From Mycobacterium dioxanotrophicus (lineage in GTDB: Bacteria; Actinomycetota; Actinomycetes; Mycobacteriales; Mycobacteriaceae), in assembly GCF_002157835.1 (NCBI RefSeq), contig NZ_CP020809.1:4340001-4404000 (forward strand): a stretch of 64,000 nt of DNA, written 5' to 3'. Of the stretch, positions 8,998 through 17,030 are shown piece by piece. The notes beneath the pieces were generated by a model. It had not been told where the DNA came from. It worked only from the letters and a program-made list of their open reading frames with translations, and did no database searches. Each line of letters begins with the position of its first letter. The first letter of the stretch is position 1. The translations under genes were made by a program, and so were the position numbers.

Positions 8998-9249
8998 TCA
9001 CGCAGCGACGCCGCCCTTGGCAATAAAGCGATCCACGTCTGCCGCTTTCACCAGTCGCCGCCGTCCGACCTTGACCGATGCAAGCCGACCGTCCTTCAAC
9101 ATCGCATAGATCAGAGTCTGACCGCAGCGCAACTTCTCTGCAGTCTCGGCCACAGTGAGCAGCGTGGGCTGTGCCGCCGCGGGCTGGGCGGGTTGCGCGG
9201 CGGCCAGCAGCGTGGCAATCGCGGCGGCCAGCTCGTCGGGGTTGGTCAT
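8998..9249 (-). CDS. Excisionase / recombination directionality factor (MerR-type HTH)
   Basis: 83 residues, ATG at 9249. After an Ala/Gln/Pro-rich linker (residues ~8-27) comes a winged HTH of the excisionase class: LLTVAETAEKLRCGQTLIYAM, then GRLASVKVGRRRLV and AADVDRFI. These proteins bend attachment-site DNA and turn the integrase toward excision. It is divergent from the integrase, with about 120 bp between them, and this supports an element able to excise. Confidence 0.8.
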   Translation of the reverse strand: MTNPDELAAAIATLLAAAQPAQPAAAQPTLLTVAETAEKLRCGQTLIYAMLKDGRLASVKVGRRRLVKAADVDRFIAKGGVAA

Positions 9250-9370
9250 GCACTACAGCATGGTGCGTATACGTGAGTGGTTCCAGTGAGCCGATCCGAC
9301 ACGCCGAGCTTCGCCGTGTCTTGTCACGTCCACTGCGTATCGAGCGGTGACACGTGCCATGCTCGCGCAC

Positions 9371-10567
9371 ATGGCAAGGAGACCCGAGTGGGTAAAGGTC
9401 GTTGAGACGTCGGCGGGAAAACGCTACGAGGTGCGCGTCCACGCCAGCCGGCCGGACGGCACACGGTTCCAGCACAAGAAGCGCTTCAAAGCAGTTGAAG
9501 AAGCCGTGAAGTGGCGCTCGACTCTGATCTCGGAGGTGGCCCACGGCACGCATGTCGCGCCGGCCGAACTCACCGTTCAACAGGCAGTGGAGAGCTGGTT
9601 GCAGGGTCAGCGCATCCGCCCAAAGACGATGAGCGCCTATGTCACAGCACTGCGCCCGATCGTTGACCACTTGGGGGACCGTCGAGTGCAGTCGATCACG
9701 AAAGACGACATCGAACAGGTGGTGCAGGCTCTTCGTGACGGCAAATCCGCGATGGGCACGTGGAATGCGCCAGAAAAGCTGAAGGGAAAGAAGACCCGGG
9801 CAGCCTGGTCCCCTGCGTCAATCAATCCGATGCTCGCTCACACGCGGAGTGTGTTTGCCGATCTCGTCGATCAAGGTGCCGTTGCCAGAAATGTCGCCGC
9901 GCTCGTGAAACCTTTGCCGTCGGAGCGAGCGAAACTGAATACACTCGACGCAGAACAGATCGCGACACTGCTGAAATCAACCGCCGGGCAAACCCTGGAC
10001 ATCGCGTGGCGACTCGCTCTGAACGGAATGCGCCGGGGCGAGATCCTCGCGCTGCGATGGGATGACGTCGACTTGACCGCGAAGACCCTCGCGATCTCCG
10101 CTGCGCGCCTCGCGATCCCCGGCGGCAGCGAGACCGGGGCGCCAAAGACCACAAGCAGCATCCGTGAGCTTCCACTCACATCCGACCTCACCGTTGCGTT
10201 GCGCCGCGAGCGCAAACGCCAGTCGGAGTTGAAGCTTTTCCTGGGGGAAAAGTGGGCCGACACCGGTCTGGTGGTCGTCGACGAGTTCGGTAAGCCGCCG
10301 CACCCGGATACGGTGACGCATGCGTGGGCCGACGCACTGAAAGACGCCGGTCTCCCACACGTCCGCCTGCATGATGCACGGCACTCGTGCGCCACACTCA
10401 TGCATTTGAACGGAGTGCCGGAAACCGTCATCGCCGCGTGGCTCGGTCACACCGATGCTCGTTTCACGTTGAGCGTCTACACACACTCCACCAACAGCGC
10501 TCTAGCAGACGCCGCGGCGAAGCTCGATGTGATCACTGCTGGCTCAACAGCGCGGCCGGCCAAGTGA
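9371..10567 (+). CDS. Tyrosine site-specific integrase
   Basis: 398 residues from ATG 9371 (MARRPEWVK). An in-frame GTG at 9347 and ATG at 9359 are possible and no start has a good RBS. The N-terminal ~60 residues look like an AP2-type arm-binding domain, residues ~65-160 a SAM-like core-binding domain, and the rest the catalytic domain. Active-site residues are visible: Arg in GMRRGEILALRW, the H-x-x-R of HDARHSCATL, and His and the nucleophile Tyr in WLGHTDARFTLSVYTH. It recombines the element into the adjacent tRNA-Val gene. The protein is full length and appears intact. Confidence 0.9.
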   Translation: MARRPEWVKVVETSAGKRYEVRVHASRPDGTRFQHKKRFKAVEEAVKWRSTLISEVAHGTHVAPAELTVQQAVESWLQGQRIRPKTMSAYVTALRPIVDHLGDRRVQSITKDDIEQVVQALRDGKSAMGTWNAPEKLKGKKTRAAWSPASINPMLAHTRSVFADLVDQGAVARNVAALVKPLPSERAKLNTLDAEQIATLLKSTAGQTLDIAWRLALNGMRRGEILALRWDDVDLTAKTLAISAARLAIPGGSETGAPKTTSSIRELPLTSDLTVALRRERKRQSELKLFLGEKWADTGLVVVDEFGKPPHPDTVTHAWADALKDAGLPHVRLHDARHSCATLMHLNGVPETVIAAWLGHTDARFTLSVYTHSTNSALADAAAKLDVITAGSTARPAK

Positions 10568-10625
10568 CCCGGGTGCGGGTCACCTGCGTTTGAGAATAAA
10601 AAGTTGAACGGGTCACTCTGGGTCA
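10564..10625 (+). repeat. Cluster of GGGTCA(C) repeats between integrase and tRNA
   Basis: GTGACCC (10564-10570) and GGGTCAC (10577-10583) form a 7-bp inverted repeat overlapping the integrase stop. GGGTCAC recurs at 10610-10616 and GGGTCA at 10620-10625. Short repeats between an integrase gene and its tRNA target are typical arm-type integrase sites. The inverted pair could also act as a weak terminator. Confidence 0.4.
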
Positions 10626-10685
10626 TCCGGCAGTCAGTCGAACATCTGCAGCAGCACTAACAACCGCCTTTGAACAGGCTATTTG

Positions 10686-10760
10686 TGGTGGTCCCGGCTG
10701 GGTTCGAACCAGCGACCTTCCGCGTGTGAGGCGGACGCTCTCCCACTGAGCTACGAGACC
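10686..10760 (-). tRNA. tRNA-Val(CAC)
   Basis: The minus strand folds as a full cloverleaf. The acceptor GGTCTCG pairs with CGGGACC. The D-arm contains AGCTCAGTGGGAGAGC. The anticodon loop is CTCACAC (anticodon CAC), the T-loop is GGTTCGAACCC, and CCA is encoded (10686-10688). The 3' end faces the integrase, so the attachment core is expected within roughly 10686-10730. No terminator is obvious downstream of it, on the element side. Confidence 0.95.
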
Positions 10761-11117
10761 GGGGAACGACGTGGAACATTAGCACGGCTTCCCGGCGTAA
10801 CCAGAATCGCCACCTCAGCGGGCCCGGTCAACCGTTGGCCAGACATCCATGTGGCCGATGGATCCCATTCATCACCGGCCGCCGCTCCAGACCGCCACGT
10901 GAGTGAACTCACACCACTCCAGTCCGTCGTGCAACAGCTCCGATCGCAGCCCCGGCGCCAGCCCGAACCCACTCGGAACCCACGTCGGAAGCGCACCGAC
11001 TCGTCGCCTTCCGACAGGACACCGTGACGGCCCACGGATTTTCGGTTTTCACCGGAGGCCGGCGACCCGTTCTGAAACACTGATTTTGGGCGCGCTTTCC
11101 CCTCCCGTAATGGGGAT
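10761..11117. other. Gene-free spacer between divergent tRNA genes
   Basis: About 360 bp separate tRNA-Val(CAC), transcribed leftward, from the rightward tRNA cluster. Reading frames in it lack RBS, family similarity and codon bias, and I see no gene. It must hold the promoter of tRNA-Val(CAC). Confidence 0.5.
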
Positions 11118-11147
11118 TTGTGTCTGCGCGCCTCCGTGCACTAATGT
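11118..11147 (+). promoter_or_regulatory. Promoter of the tRNA-Gly-Cys-Val cluster
   Basis: TTGTGT (11118-11123) and TAATGT (11142-11147) have an 18-bp spacer and lie 37 bp before tRNA-Gly. A perfect 8-bp hairpin, ACGGGCGA/TCGCCCGT (11159-11179), sits in the leader and may guide 5' processing. Confidence 0.55.
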
Positions 11148-11184
11148 TCTGCATCGCGACGGGCGACGATCTCGCCCGTGGCGC

Positions 11185-11257
11185 GCGGATGTAGCGCAGT
11201 TGGTAGCGCATCACCTTGCCAAGGTGAGGGTCGCGGGTTCGAATCCCGTCATCCGCT
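11185..11257 (+). tRNA. tRNA-Gly(GCC)
   Basis: The acceptor GCGGATG pairs with CATCCGC, the anticodon stem-loop reads ACCTTGCCAAGGT (anticodon GCC), and the T-loop is GGTTCGAATCC. CCA is not encoded. It is the first gene of a three-tRNA cluster. Confidence 0.95.
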
Positions 11258-11284
11258 CGAAGGTGCAGTGGCATCAACCCTAGC

Positions 11285-11358
11285 GGTGGAGTGGCCGAGT
11301 GGTGAGGCAACGGCCTGCAAAGCCGTGCACGCGGGTTCGATTCCCGTCTCCACCTCCA
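11285..11358 (+). tRNA. tRNA-Cys(GCA)
   Basis: The acceptor GGTGGAG pairs with CTCCACC. The anticodon loop CTGCAAA gives GCA, the T-loop is GGTTCGATTCC, and CCA is encoded at 11356-11358. It lies 27 bp after tRNA-Gly. Confidence 0.95.
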
Positions 11359-11371
11359 AGAGTTTCAACCC

Positions 11372-11446
11372 GCGCGATTAGCTCAGCGGGAGAGCGCTTC
11401 CCTGACACGGAAGAGGTCACTGGTTCAATCCCAGTATCGCGCACCA
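11372..11446 (+). tRNA. tRNA-Val(GAC)
   Basis: The acceptor GCGCGAT pairs with ATCGCGC. The anticodon loop CTGACAC gives GAC, the T-loop is GGTTCAATCCC, and CCA is encoded. It is the last tRNA of the cluster and is followed by a GC-rich hairpin. Confidence 0.95.
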
Positions 11447-11461
11447 CAATTGGTACAGATG

Positions 11462-11483
11462 AGGCCCGGCATTCGCCGGGCCT
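11462..11483 (+). terminator. GC-rich hairpin after the tRNA cluster
   Basis: AGGCCCGGC-ATTC-GCCGGGCCT is a perfect 9-bp stem with a 4-nt loop 15 bp after tRNA-Val. No long T-run follows (TCGTCG), as is common in mycobacteria. A terminator is the simplest reading. Confidence 0.6.
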
Positions 11484-11608
11484 TCGTCGTCTCCGGGCAC
11501 CATCGAATCCTCCTGCTGCCCAACGGGTTCGCAACTACTCCGGATCACCGGAGAGAAGGCTCCCGCCGCTCACGTGTCACCGATCAGTGGAACGTTAGAG
11601 TCACATGT

Positions 11609-12175
11609 GTGCCGAGGATCACCGCCGCTTCCGTAGAGGAGCACCGCGAGCTGGTCCAACAGCGCGTCTTTGAGGCCTTTGCCACGTTGATGGCCGACCA
11701 CAGTTTTGACGCCATCACCATGGCGAAGCTTGCCGCTGCAGCCGGTATCGGGCGCACCGCCATCTACCATCACTTCGCGGACAAGGAGGCGGTGGTCGTC
11801 GCGTTCGCGTCCCACGAGACGAACCGCTACCTCGACGGGTTGCACGCCGCGCTGGCCGACGTCGACGATCCGGCCGACCGGCTGGCGGTGTTCATCCGGC
11901 ACCAACTCGACGCCGGTCAGCAATTCCACATGGGGTTCGGACCCCAGCTGTACGGCGCCCTGTCGGCCGACACGATGCTGGCCATCCGGGACCACGTGGT
12001 GGCGGTCGAAGATGTGCTCCGCGGAATCTTGGCCGACGGGGTGGCCGCGGGCCGGTTCGCGGTCGATGACGAGTCCGCGACCATCTCGCTGATCCACGCG
12101 TGTCTGGCGCCGCGGCATCTGCCGACGGACGCGATCGAGCGCTTCATCCTGCGTGCGGTGGGCGCGCCGACGTAG
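11609..12175 (+). CDS. TetR-family repressor next to heme oxygenase
   Basis: 188 residues from GTG 11609. A longer frame to 11450 would begin inside the tRNA terminator. TAGAGT (11596-11601) lies 8 bp before the GTG, so the mRNA is probably leaderless. The N-terminal HTH is clear: ITMAKLAAAAGIGRTAIYHHF at ~32-52, the TetR recognition-helix signature. The rest is an all-helical ligand domain. A 21-bp near-perfect inverted repeat (12216-12236) between this gene and the heme oxygenase is a good operator candidate, so the protein may respond to heme or a breakdown product. The ligand is inferred from context only. Confidence 0.8.
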   Translation: MPRITAASVEEHRELVQQRVFEAFATLMADHSFDAITMAKLAAAAGIGRTAIYHHFADKEAVVVAFASHETNRYLDGLHAALADVDDPADRLAVFIRHQLDAGQQFHMGFGPQLYGALSADTMLAIRDHVVAVEDVLRGILADGVAAGRFAVDDESATISLIHACLAPRHLPTDAIERFILRAVGAPT

Positions 12176-12215
12176 ACCCCCGCCCGCACGCGTGCGATGC
12201 TAGTTTTCTGACACA

Positions 12216-12236
12216 TTGTCGACATCATGTTGACAA
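12216..12236 (+). promoter_or_regulatory. Probable TetR operator before the heme oxygenase gene
   Basis: TTGTCGACAT-C-ATGTTGACAA has 10-bp arms with one mismatch around a single central base. It lies just downstream of a possible -10 TAGTTT (12201-12206), where a bound repressor would block initiation. Confidence 0.6.
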
Positions 12237-12263
12237 CCTGTCGCCAAAACCATGGAGCGCAGT

Positions 12264-12920
12264 ATGCCGCCGAGCACCACCGTCGCATCCGAGATCGACC
12301 GTTCGCTGTCGGTCGCCATGCGTGACGGCTCGCGGGCCGAACACGCTGCCGCAGAGCACTCGTCATTCATGGCAGAGCTGCTGGGCGGCCGGGTCAACGC
12401 TCAGGGATACGTCGCCTACCTGCTGCGGTTGCGCACGGTGTACGGCACCCTGGAATCCGTTGTGCGGGCCCACCGCAACGATCCACTGGTCGCCGCGGTG
12501 TACGACCCCGCACTGGAACGACTGGCGGCCATCGATGCCGATCTGGAGCACTGGGCGCCAGGTGGTCCGCGGCAGGTCGACTCCCCCGCCACGCGCGACT
12601 ACTGCGCCCGGCTCGCCGACGCGAATTGGGGCGGCGCGGTGGTGGCTCATCACTACACCCGCTATCTCGGCGACCTCTCGGGCGGCCGAGCGATCGGCCG
12701 GATACTCGAGCGCAGCTTCCACCTGGCGGGCGCCGGCCTGGCGTTCTATGAGTTCTCGATGCGCGCCAAGCCGTACAAGGATGCCTACCGCTCCCGCCTT
12801 GACGGACTCGGCCTCGACGCCGATGCCATCGACCGCGTGGTCGACGAGGTCAAGGTGGCTTTCGCACTGAATCAGGCGGTTTTCGACGAGCTCACCGCCA
12901 ACCTGGCCGACTACCGCTAA
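12264..12920 (+). CDS. Canonical (HmuO-type) heme oxygenase
   Basis: 218 residues from ATG 12264, chosen because GGAG lies 6 bp before it (an ATG at 12252 lacks an RBS). The protein opens heme to biliverdin, CO and iron. The proximal heme-ligand motif HAAAEHSSF has the conserved His near residue 27, and the distal helix reads YLGDLSGGRAIGRI, with the flexible glycines and the Asp of the HO family. Length fits bacterial HmuO/BphO (~215). M. tuberculosis uses the unrelated MhuD, so this gene is an addition relative to it. It lies between a TetR gene and an IdeR-box PPE gene, suggesting heme as iron source. No phytochrome gene is nearby. Confidence 0.88.
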   Translation: MPPSTTVASEIDRSLSVAMRDGSRAEHAAAEHSSFMAELLGGRVNAQGYVAYLLRLRTVYGTLESVVRAHRNDPLVAAVYDPALERLAAIDADLEHWAPGGPRQVDSPATRDYCARLADANWGGAVVAHHYTRYLGDLSGGRAIGRILERSFHLAGAGLAFYEFSMRAKPYKDAYRSRLDGLGLDADAIDRVVDEVKVAFALNQAVFDELTANLADYR

Positions 12921-12970
12921 GCGCTCCAACCGATCCATCGCCAACCCAGCGCACCCGTAAATTCCTCGAA

Positions 12971-12989
12971 TTAGCTTTGGCTAAACAAA
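12971..12989 (+). promoter_or_regulatory. Candidate IdeR (iron) box before the PPE gene
   Basis: The 19-mer TTAGCTTTGGCTAAACAAA matches 15 of 19 positions of the IdeR consensus TTAGGTTAGGCTAACCTAA, including the central GGCTAA. It ends 16 bp before the PPE start codon, so bound Fe-IdeR would repress in iron-replete cells. Confidence 0.65.
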
Positions 12990-13005
12990 CTTTCCAGAGG
13001 AGATC

Positions 13006-14487
13006 ATGACCGCCCCGGTATGGATGGCTTTGCCACCCGAAGTACATTCGACGCTGATCAGCAACGGCCCCGGGGCCGGACCACTACTGGCAGCCGCCGC
13101 CGCGTGGAACTCCTTGAGTACCGAGTACGCCTCGGCCGCAGCAGAACTCACGACCATGCTGGGCACCGTGCAAGCCGGGGCGTGGCAGGGCCCGAGCGCC
13201 GATCAGTACGCCGCTGCACACGCGTCCTATGTGGCCTGGCTGAGCCAGACGAGCGCGAACAGCGCGGCGGTGGCCATCCAGGTCGAAACCGCCGCTGCGT
13301 CGTACAGCGCAGCGCTGGCGGCCATTCCGACCATGGCCGAGCTGGCCGCCAACCACGCGAAGCACGGCGCGCTGGTGGCGACGAACTTCTTCGGCGTCAA
13401 CACCATTCCCATCGCCCTCAACGAGGCCGATTATCTCCGGATGTGGATCCAGGCGGCCACGGCGATGACGGCGTATCAGGCCGGCGCGGAAGCGGCCGTC
13501 ACGGCGGCACCGTCGACCACCGAGGCGCCGCTGTTGCTGGCTCCCGCGGTCGCCCGCGCCTCAGCGACCGCGCTGCAGTTCGACGACCCCGTCGAAGAGT
13601 GGTTGTCGGGCTCCGAGCACTTCCTGAGCATGTACCGGGCGCTCAAGCAGTTGGTCACCGATCCGGTGGGCACGATCTACCAGATCATCGTGGACTTCGC
13701 GACGAGTCCGTCGACCGCCATCACCACCTGGATGCCGCTGCTCTACGTGTTCGCCTACGCAGCCACGTTCGCCCTGATGGGCACGCCGCTCTACGCCGCG
13801 ATCATGGGCTCGGCGGCCTCGGTGGCGGTCCCGGTCGCGCTCGGCCTCGCCGGCCTCGTGCAGACCTACGAGATGCCCGCCGAGGAACCCGCCGCGGTCG
13901 CCGGCGCACAACCGGCCGACCGACCGAACGCCGTTGCGCTCACGGCACCGTCGTCGACGGCTGCGGGGACCGTCCCGCCCTCCAATACCGCCCCGGCGGG
14001 CAGCGCACCGGCGTCGCCGACGGCGCCGGCCCCTATCCCGGCCGGCACCGAAGCCGCCGGGTACGCCGTTCGGGGCGACGGTCCGGGATGGCGCTTCGGA
14101 CCGTCCATGCGGCACAGCGCGGTCACCGGGACCTCCGCGCCCATGAGCAATTCCGCCGCCGCGTCGGCCGGTGTGGCTGCGGCCAACCGCGCGCGCCACC
14201 GGGATCGCAAGCGACGCAACGCAGGAGCCCAGGACCGCGGCTACCGCCACGAGTTCATGACCATGGACAGCACCACGCCGCCACCGTCGGAGACGAATGC
14301 GACGACGGCATCCGACACCGGAGCCGCGCCCATGGGTTTCGCCGGCACGATCGCCAAGTCGACGCCCGTTGCACCGACCGGGTTGGCCACTCTATCCGAT
14401 GAAAACCTCGGCAGCCCAACGGTTCCCATGATGCCCGTCGGCTGGGACACCACTCGGGGTGACACCGGCGGGCGGGCCCAAAGCTAA
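13006..14487 (+). CDS. PPE family protein, iron-regulated candidate
   Basis: 493 residues, ATG 13006 with AGAGGAGA placed 2 bp upstream. Residues 10-12 are Pro-Pro-Glu in the usual PPE position. The alpha-helical PPE domain spans ~1-165 with a WxG-type turn (GAWQGPS, Trp60). A hydrophobic stretch at ~241-284 could insert in a membrane, and the C-terminal 200 residues are Ala/Pro/Thr-rich. PPE proteins are exported by type VII (ESX) systems to the outer membrane or beyond. Some, such as PPE37 in M. tuberculosis, are IdeR-controlled and needed for heme use. No PE partner lies beside it. With the upstream iron box and heme oxygenase, a role in heme uptake is a reasonable inference. Confidence 0.85.
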   Translation: MTAPVWMALPPEVHSTLISNGPGAGPLLAAAAAWNSLSTEYASAAAELTTMLGTVQAGAWQGPSADQYAAAHASYVAWLSQTSANSAAVAIQVETAAASYSAALAAIPTMAELAANHAKHGALVATNFFGVNTIPIALNEADYLRMWIQAATAMTAYQAGAEAAVTAAPSTTEAPLLLAPAVARASATALQFDDPVEEWLSGSEHFLSMYRALKQLVTDPVGTIYQIIVDFATSPSTAITTWMPLLYVFAYAATFALMGTPLYAAIMGSAASVAVPVALGLAGLVQTYEMPAEEPAAVAGAQPADRPNAVALTAPSSTAAGTVPPSNTAPAGSAPASPTAPAPIPAGTEAAGYAVRGDGPGWRFGPSMRHSAVTGTSAPMSNSAAASAGVAAANRARHRDRKRRNAGAQDRGYRHEFMTMDSTTPPPSETNATTASDTGAAPMGFAGTIAKSTPVAPTGLATLSDENLGSPTVPMMPVGWDTTRGDTGGRAQS

Positions 14488-15533
14488 CCAGCCAGCTCCC
14501 GCAACACCGAATCGGTTGTGTCCCAATCCATGCACTTGTCGGTGACGGATTGCCCGTAGGTCAACGGACGGGCCTCGGGCGCTTGGGCGCCGGCGACCAG
14601 GAAGCTCTCCAGCATCACACCGCTGATCGGGAGACCGTCGCGAACCAGTTGCGCCACCTCGCCGGCGACGACGGCCTGCCGCACATGATCCTTGCCGGAA
14701 TTGGCGTGGCTGCAATCGATCACGATGCGGCCAGGCAGCCCTGCGGCGGTGAGCTTGGCCGCCGCGGCGGTCACAGAGTCGGCGCCGTAGTTCGGTCCGT
14801 CGGTGCCGCCGCGCAAAATCACGTGGCAGTCCTCGTTGCCTTCGGTGCTCACCACCGCACCGCGCCCCATGTCGTCCATCCCGAAGAAGACGTGCTCGGC
14901 CGCAGCGGCTTTCACGCCCTCGACGGCGACCTGGATGTTGCCGTCGGTGCCGTTCTTGAACCCGACCGGCATCGAAAGCCCGGACGCCAGCTGGCGGTGC
15001 ACCTGGGATTCGGTGGTGCGGGCGCCGATCGCACCCCAGGCCACCGCATCGGCGATGTACTGCGGGCTGGTGGGTTCGAGGAATTCGCATCCGACAGGCA
15101 GCCCGATGTCGATGACGTCGAGCAGCAGCTTGCGAGCCACCCGCAGGCCGCGGGCCACGTCGAAAGTGCCGTCCATGTCGGGATCGTTGATCAGGCCCTT
15201 CCAGCCGACTGTCGTACGCGGCTTCTCGAAGTAGACGCGCATGACGATCTTGAGCCGGTCACTGAGTTCATCGGCCACCTTGACCAGTCGGCTCGCGTAC
15301 TCGAGCGCCGCTGCCGGATCGTGTACCGAGCACGGGCCCACCACGACCAGAAGGCGGTCGTCATGGCCGGCGAGGATCGCGGCGATCTCGTCGCGGTCGC
15401 GGGCCACTTTCTCGGCCCGCCGGGCGCCCAGCGGGAACTCGGTGAGCACATCGTGCGGGCTGGGTATCGCGCTGAAACTTCGGATCCGCCGGTCCGATGT
15501 GGCGGGCGGCGTGACGATCTGCGCGAAAGTCAT
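14484..15533 (-). CDS. aroF: DAHP synthase, class I (AroF/G/H type)
   Basis: 349 residues, ATG at 15533. It condenses phosphoenolpyruvate and erythrose 4-phosphate in the first shikimate step. Visible family motifs are [10 protein letters not shown] (Cys metal ligand), [42 protein letters not shown] and [11 protein letters not shown]. It is the E. coli type, whereas mycobacteria normally rely on an unrelated class II enzyme, so this is probably a second isozyme. Its end overlaps the PPE gene by 4 bp, tail to tail. The 220-bp leader contains a long perfect hairpin that may regulate it. Confidence 0.92.
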   Translation of the reverse strand: MTFAQIVTPPATSDRRIRSFSAIPSPHDVLTEFPLGARRAEKVARDRDEIAAILAGHDDRLLVVVGPCSVHDPAAALEYASRLVKVADELSDRLKIVMRVYFEKPRTTVGWKGLINDPDMDGTFDVARGLRVARKLLLDVIDIGLPVGCEFLEPTSPQYIADAVAWGAIGARTTESQVHRQLASGLSMPVGFKNGTDGNIQVAVEGVKAAAAEHVFFGMDDMGRGAVVSTEGNEDCHVILRGGTDGPNYGADSVTAAAAKLTAAGLPGRIVIDCSHANSGKDHVRQAVVAGEVAQLVRDGLPISGVMLESFLVAGAQAPEARPLTYGQSVTDKCMDWDTTDSVLRELAG

Positions 15534-15649
15534 TGTTGGGGTGCCTTCCTGGTGGTGGGCACCTGCAGAACATCCGGCGCCCTTGAATGACGAAAGGCAG
15601 CAACCTGTTGGTCACTGCCTGGGCTCCGGGTGGATGCGTGCTTAACGCT

Positions 15650-15687
15650 GCGCTTTATCGGCTCCGCCCGGAGCCTTGATAAAGCGC
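15650..15687 (-). promoter_or_regulatory. Long leader hairpin upstream of the DAHP synthase gene
   Basis: GCGCTTTATC...GATAAAGCGC is a perfect 10-bp outer stem enclosing a perfect 6-bp inner stem (GGCTCC/GGAGCC) with a GCCC (GGGC on the transcript) loop and a 2-nt bulge. On the transcript it lies ~120 nt before the start codon. A 15-codon frame (ATG near 15698, stop TAA inside the 3' arm) runs through it but is not rich in aromatic codons. It could be an attenuator, protein site or RNA switch. No T-run follows. Confidence 0.5.
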
Positions 15688-15759
15688 CAATAGCCGACGC
15701 ATACACCGATGTTCACGTCGGCCAGGCTACACGACCACCCGAACCCGTCGCCAGCCGCG

Positions 15760-17013
15760 TCAGACGTAGCGGTTACGCCCGGCCAGCGCTCCGGCGACCA
15801 TCTGCACCGAATAGACCACCAGCACCATGATCCACGGCACCGTCCATCCGGCGGTCATCTCGTGCAGCAGACCGAACAGGAAGGGCCCCGTCGAGGCGAT
15901 CAGATAGCCCAGGCCCTGCACCATCCCGGACAGCCGGGCGGTGTCCTCGGCATTGCGGGCGCGCAGCGCAATCACGGTGAGCCCCAACGAGAACACGCTC
16001 ATCCCGATGCCGACCAGAACGCTCCACAGCAGCGGCGAGAAGGCCGGATCGACGAGCAGGCCGACCATGCCGATGAAGCCGAGCACCCCCAGTCCGACGA
16101 TCCATCCGCTCTGGCTTTTCTGACGAGCGGCCAGCGGCGGGATGATCAGGCTGATCGGCACGGCGAGCACCGACACCAGTCCCAGCAGCAGGCCGGCGTC
16201 GCTCTTGCTGACGCCGCTGTCGATGAAGACCTCGGGCAGCCAGCCCATCACGATGTAGGCCAGGAACGCCTGGCAGCCGAAGAACAGTGTCACGGTCCAG
16301 GCCAGCGGGCTGCGCAGCAGCGAGCGGCCGCGGCTCTGACCGGCAGGGGCGGCGGCGCGCGCACCGCGGATGGCGCGCGAGGCGGGCACCCAGAGCAGCA
16401 GCGCGAGCACGGCCAGCAGGACCCAGCTACCCACGGCCGGGCGCCACCCGCCGAGCAGCGGCTCCAGCGGCGGGGTGATCGCCGACCCCAGTGCCCCGCC
16501 ACCCTGCAGGGCTGCGGTGTAGACGCCGGTCATCAGACCGATCTGGGCCGGGAAGGAACCTTTGATGACCACCGGGATGAGCACGTTGACCAGGGCGATT
16601 CCGGCGCTGGCGACCAGCGTGCCGCCGATGACAACGTACTGGCCGTCCAGCACGCGCACCACAAGGCCAACGCTGAGGACGACCAGTGCCAGCGAAATCG
16701 CGTTGCCGAGCCCGACCCGGCGGGCCAGCCACGGCGCGGCCATCCCAGCGGCGGCGAAGCACAGCACGGGCAGCGTGGTCAGCGCGCCGGCCCAGATGGC
16801 CGATGCGCCCAGCGCTGCACGCATCTCACCCAGCAACGGGCCGACGCTGGTGATCGCCGGCCGCAGGTTCAGCGCCGTGAGGACCACGGCGACGACCAGG
16901 AGTGCCCCGCCTGCGGCCATTGCGGCGGGACGAAGTTCCACCGCGCCGTCGAGTTCGAGTTCGAGATCGTGCTCATAGGTATGTGGCGGATTGCTCTGTA
17001 CGTTCTGAGTCAC
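15760..17013 (-). CDS. MFS transporter, CynX/NimT type
   Basis: 417 residues, GTG at 17013. Twelve hydrophobic segments run from ~35 to the C-terminus with a central loop near 210-230. The early NLRPAITSVGPLL motif is characteristic of the CynX/NimT branch of the major facilitator superfamily (cyanate and nitroimidazole transporters). The N-terminal 30 residues are acidic and cytoplasmic. It is divergent from the GntR gene, with 47 bp between starts that contain a shared palindrome, so the regulator probably controls it. Substrate is unknown. Confidence 0.85.
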   Translation of the reverse strand: MTQNVQSNPPHTYEHDLELELDGAVELRPAAMAAGGALLVVAVVLTALNLRPAITSVGPLLGEMRAALGASAIWAGALTTLPVLCFAAAGMAAPWLARRVGLGNAISLALVVLSVGLVVRVLDGQYVVIGGTLVASAGIALVNVLIPVVIKGSFPAQIGLMTGVYTAALQGGGALGSAITPPLEPLLGGWRPAVGSWVLLAVLALLLWVPASRAIRGARAAAPAGQSRGRSLLRSPLAWTVTLFFGCQAFLAYIVMGWLPEVFIDSGVSKSDAGLLLGLVSVLAVPISLIIPPLAARQKSQSGWIVGLGVLGFIGMVGLLVDPAFSPLLWSVLVGIGMSVFSLGLTVIALRARNAEDTARLSGMVQGLGYLIASTGPFLFGLLHEMTAGWTVPWIMVLVVYSVQMVAGALAGRNRYV

Positions 17014-17030
17014 TCGGCTATGATGACATA

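Larger units (their letters stand above)
1..10700. mobile_element. Right end of an integrative (probably conjugative) element at tRNA-Val(CAC)
   Basis: The last genes before the tRNA-Val(CAC) gene are an Aca2/YdiL-like HTH regulator, an excisionase and a tyrosine integrase, the usual end module of an integrated element. The 3' end of the tRNA, the usual target of tyrosine integrases, faces this side. Inward lie conjugation-type genes (VirB4-like ATPase, polytopic membrane protein, MinD-like ATPase) and phage- or plasmid-type cargo (DUF3310, DEDDh exonuclease). To the right of the tRNA the gene order returns to the conserved mycobacterial chromosome. The left end and second attachment site are outside the window, so the core length cannot be read here. 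Confidence 0.75.

Noticed and set aside
8262..9026. 254-codon plus-strand frame opposite the HTH and excisionase genes
   Set aside because: No RBS, random composition, and it overlaps two convincing genes on the other strand.
10564..10583. Integrase terminator hairpin
   Set aside because: The 7-bp stem has no T-run and is more simply part of the repeat cluster; kept only as a repeat.
11450..11608. Longer start for the TetR gene
   Set aside because: It begins just before the tRNA terminator hairpin and runs through it. The GTG at 11609 has a matching -10 and gives the normal family length.
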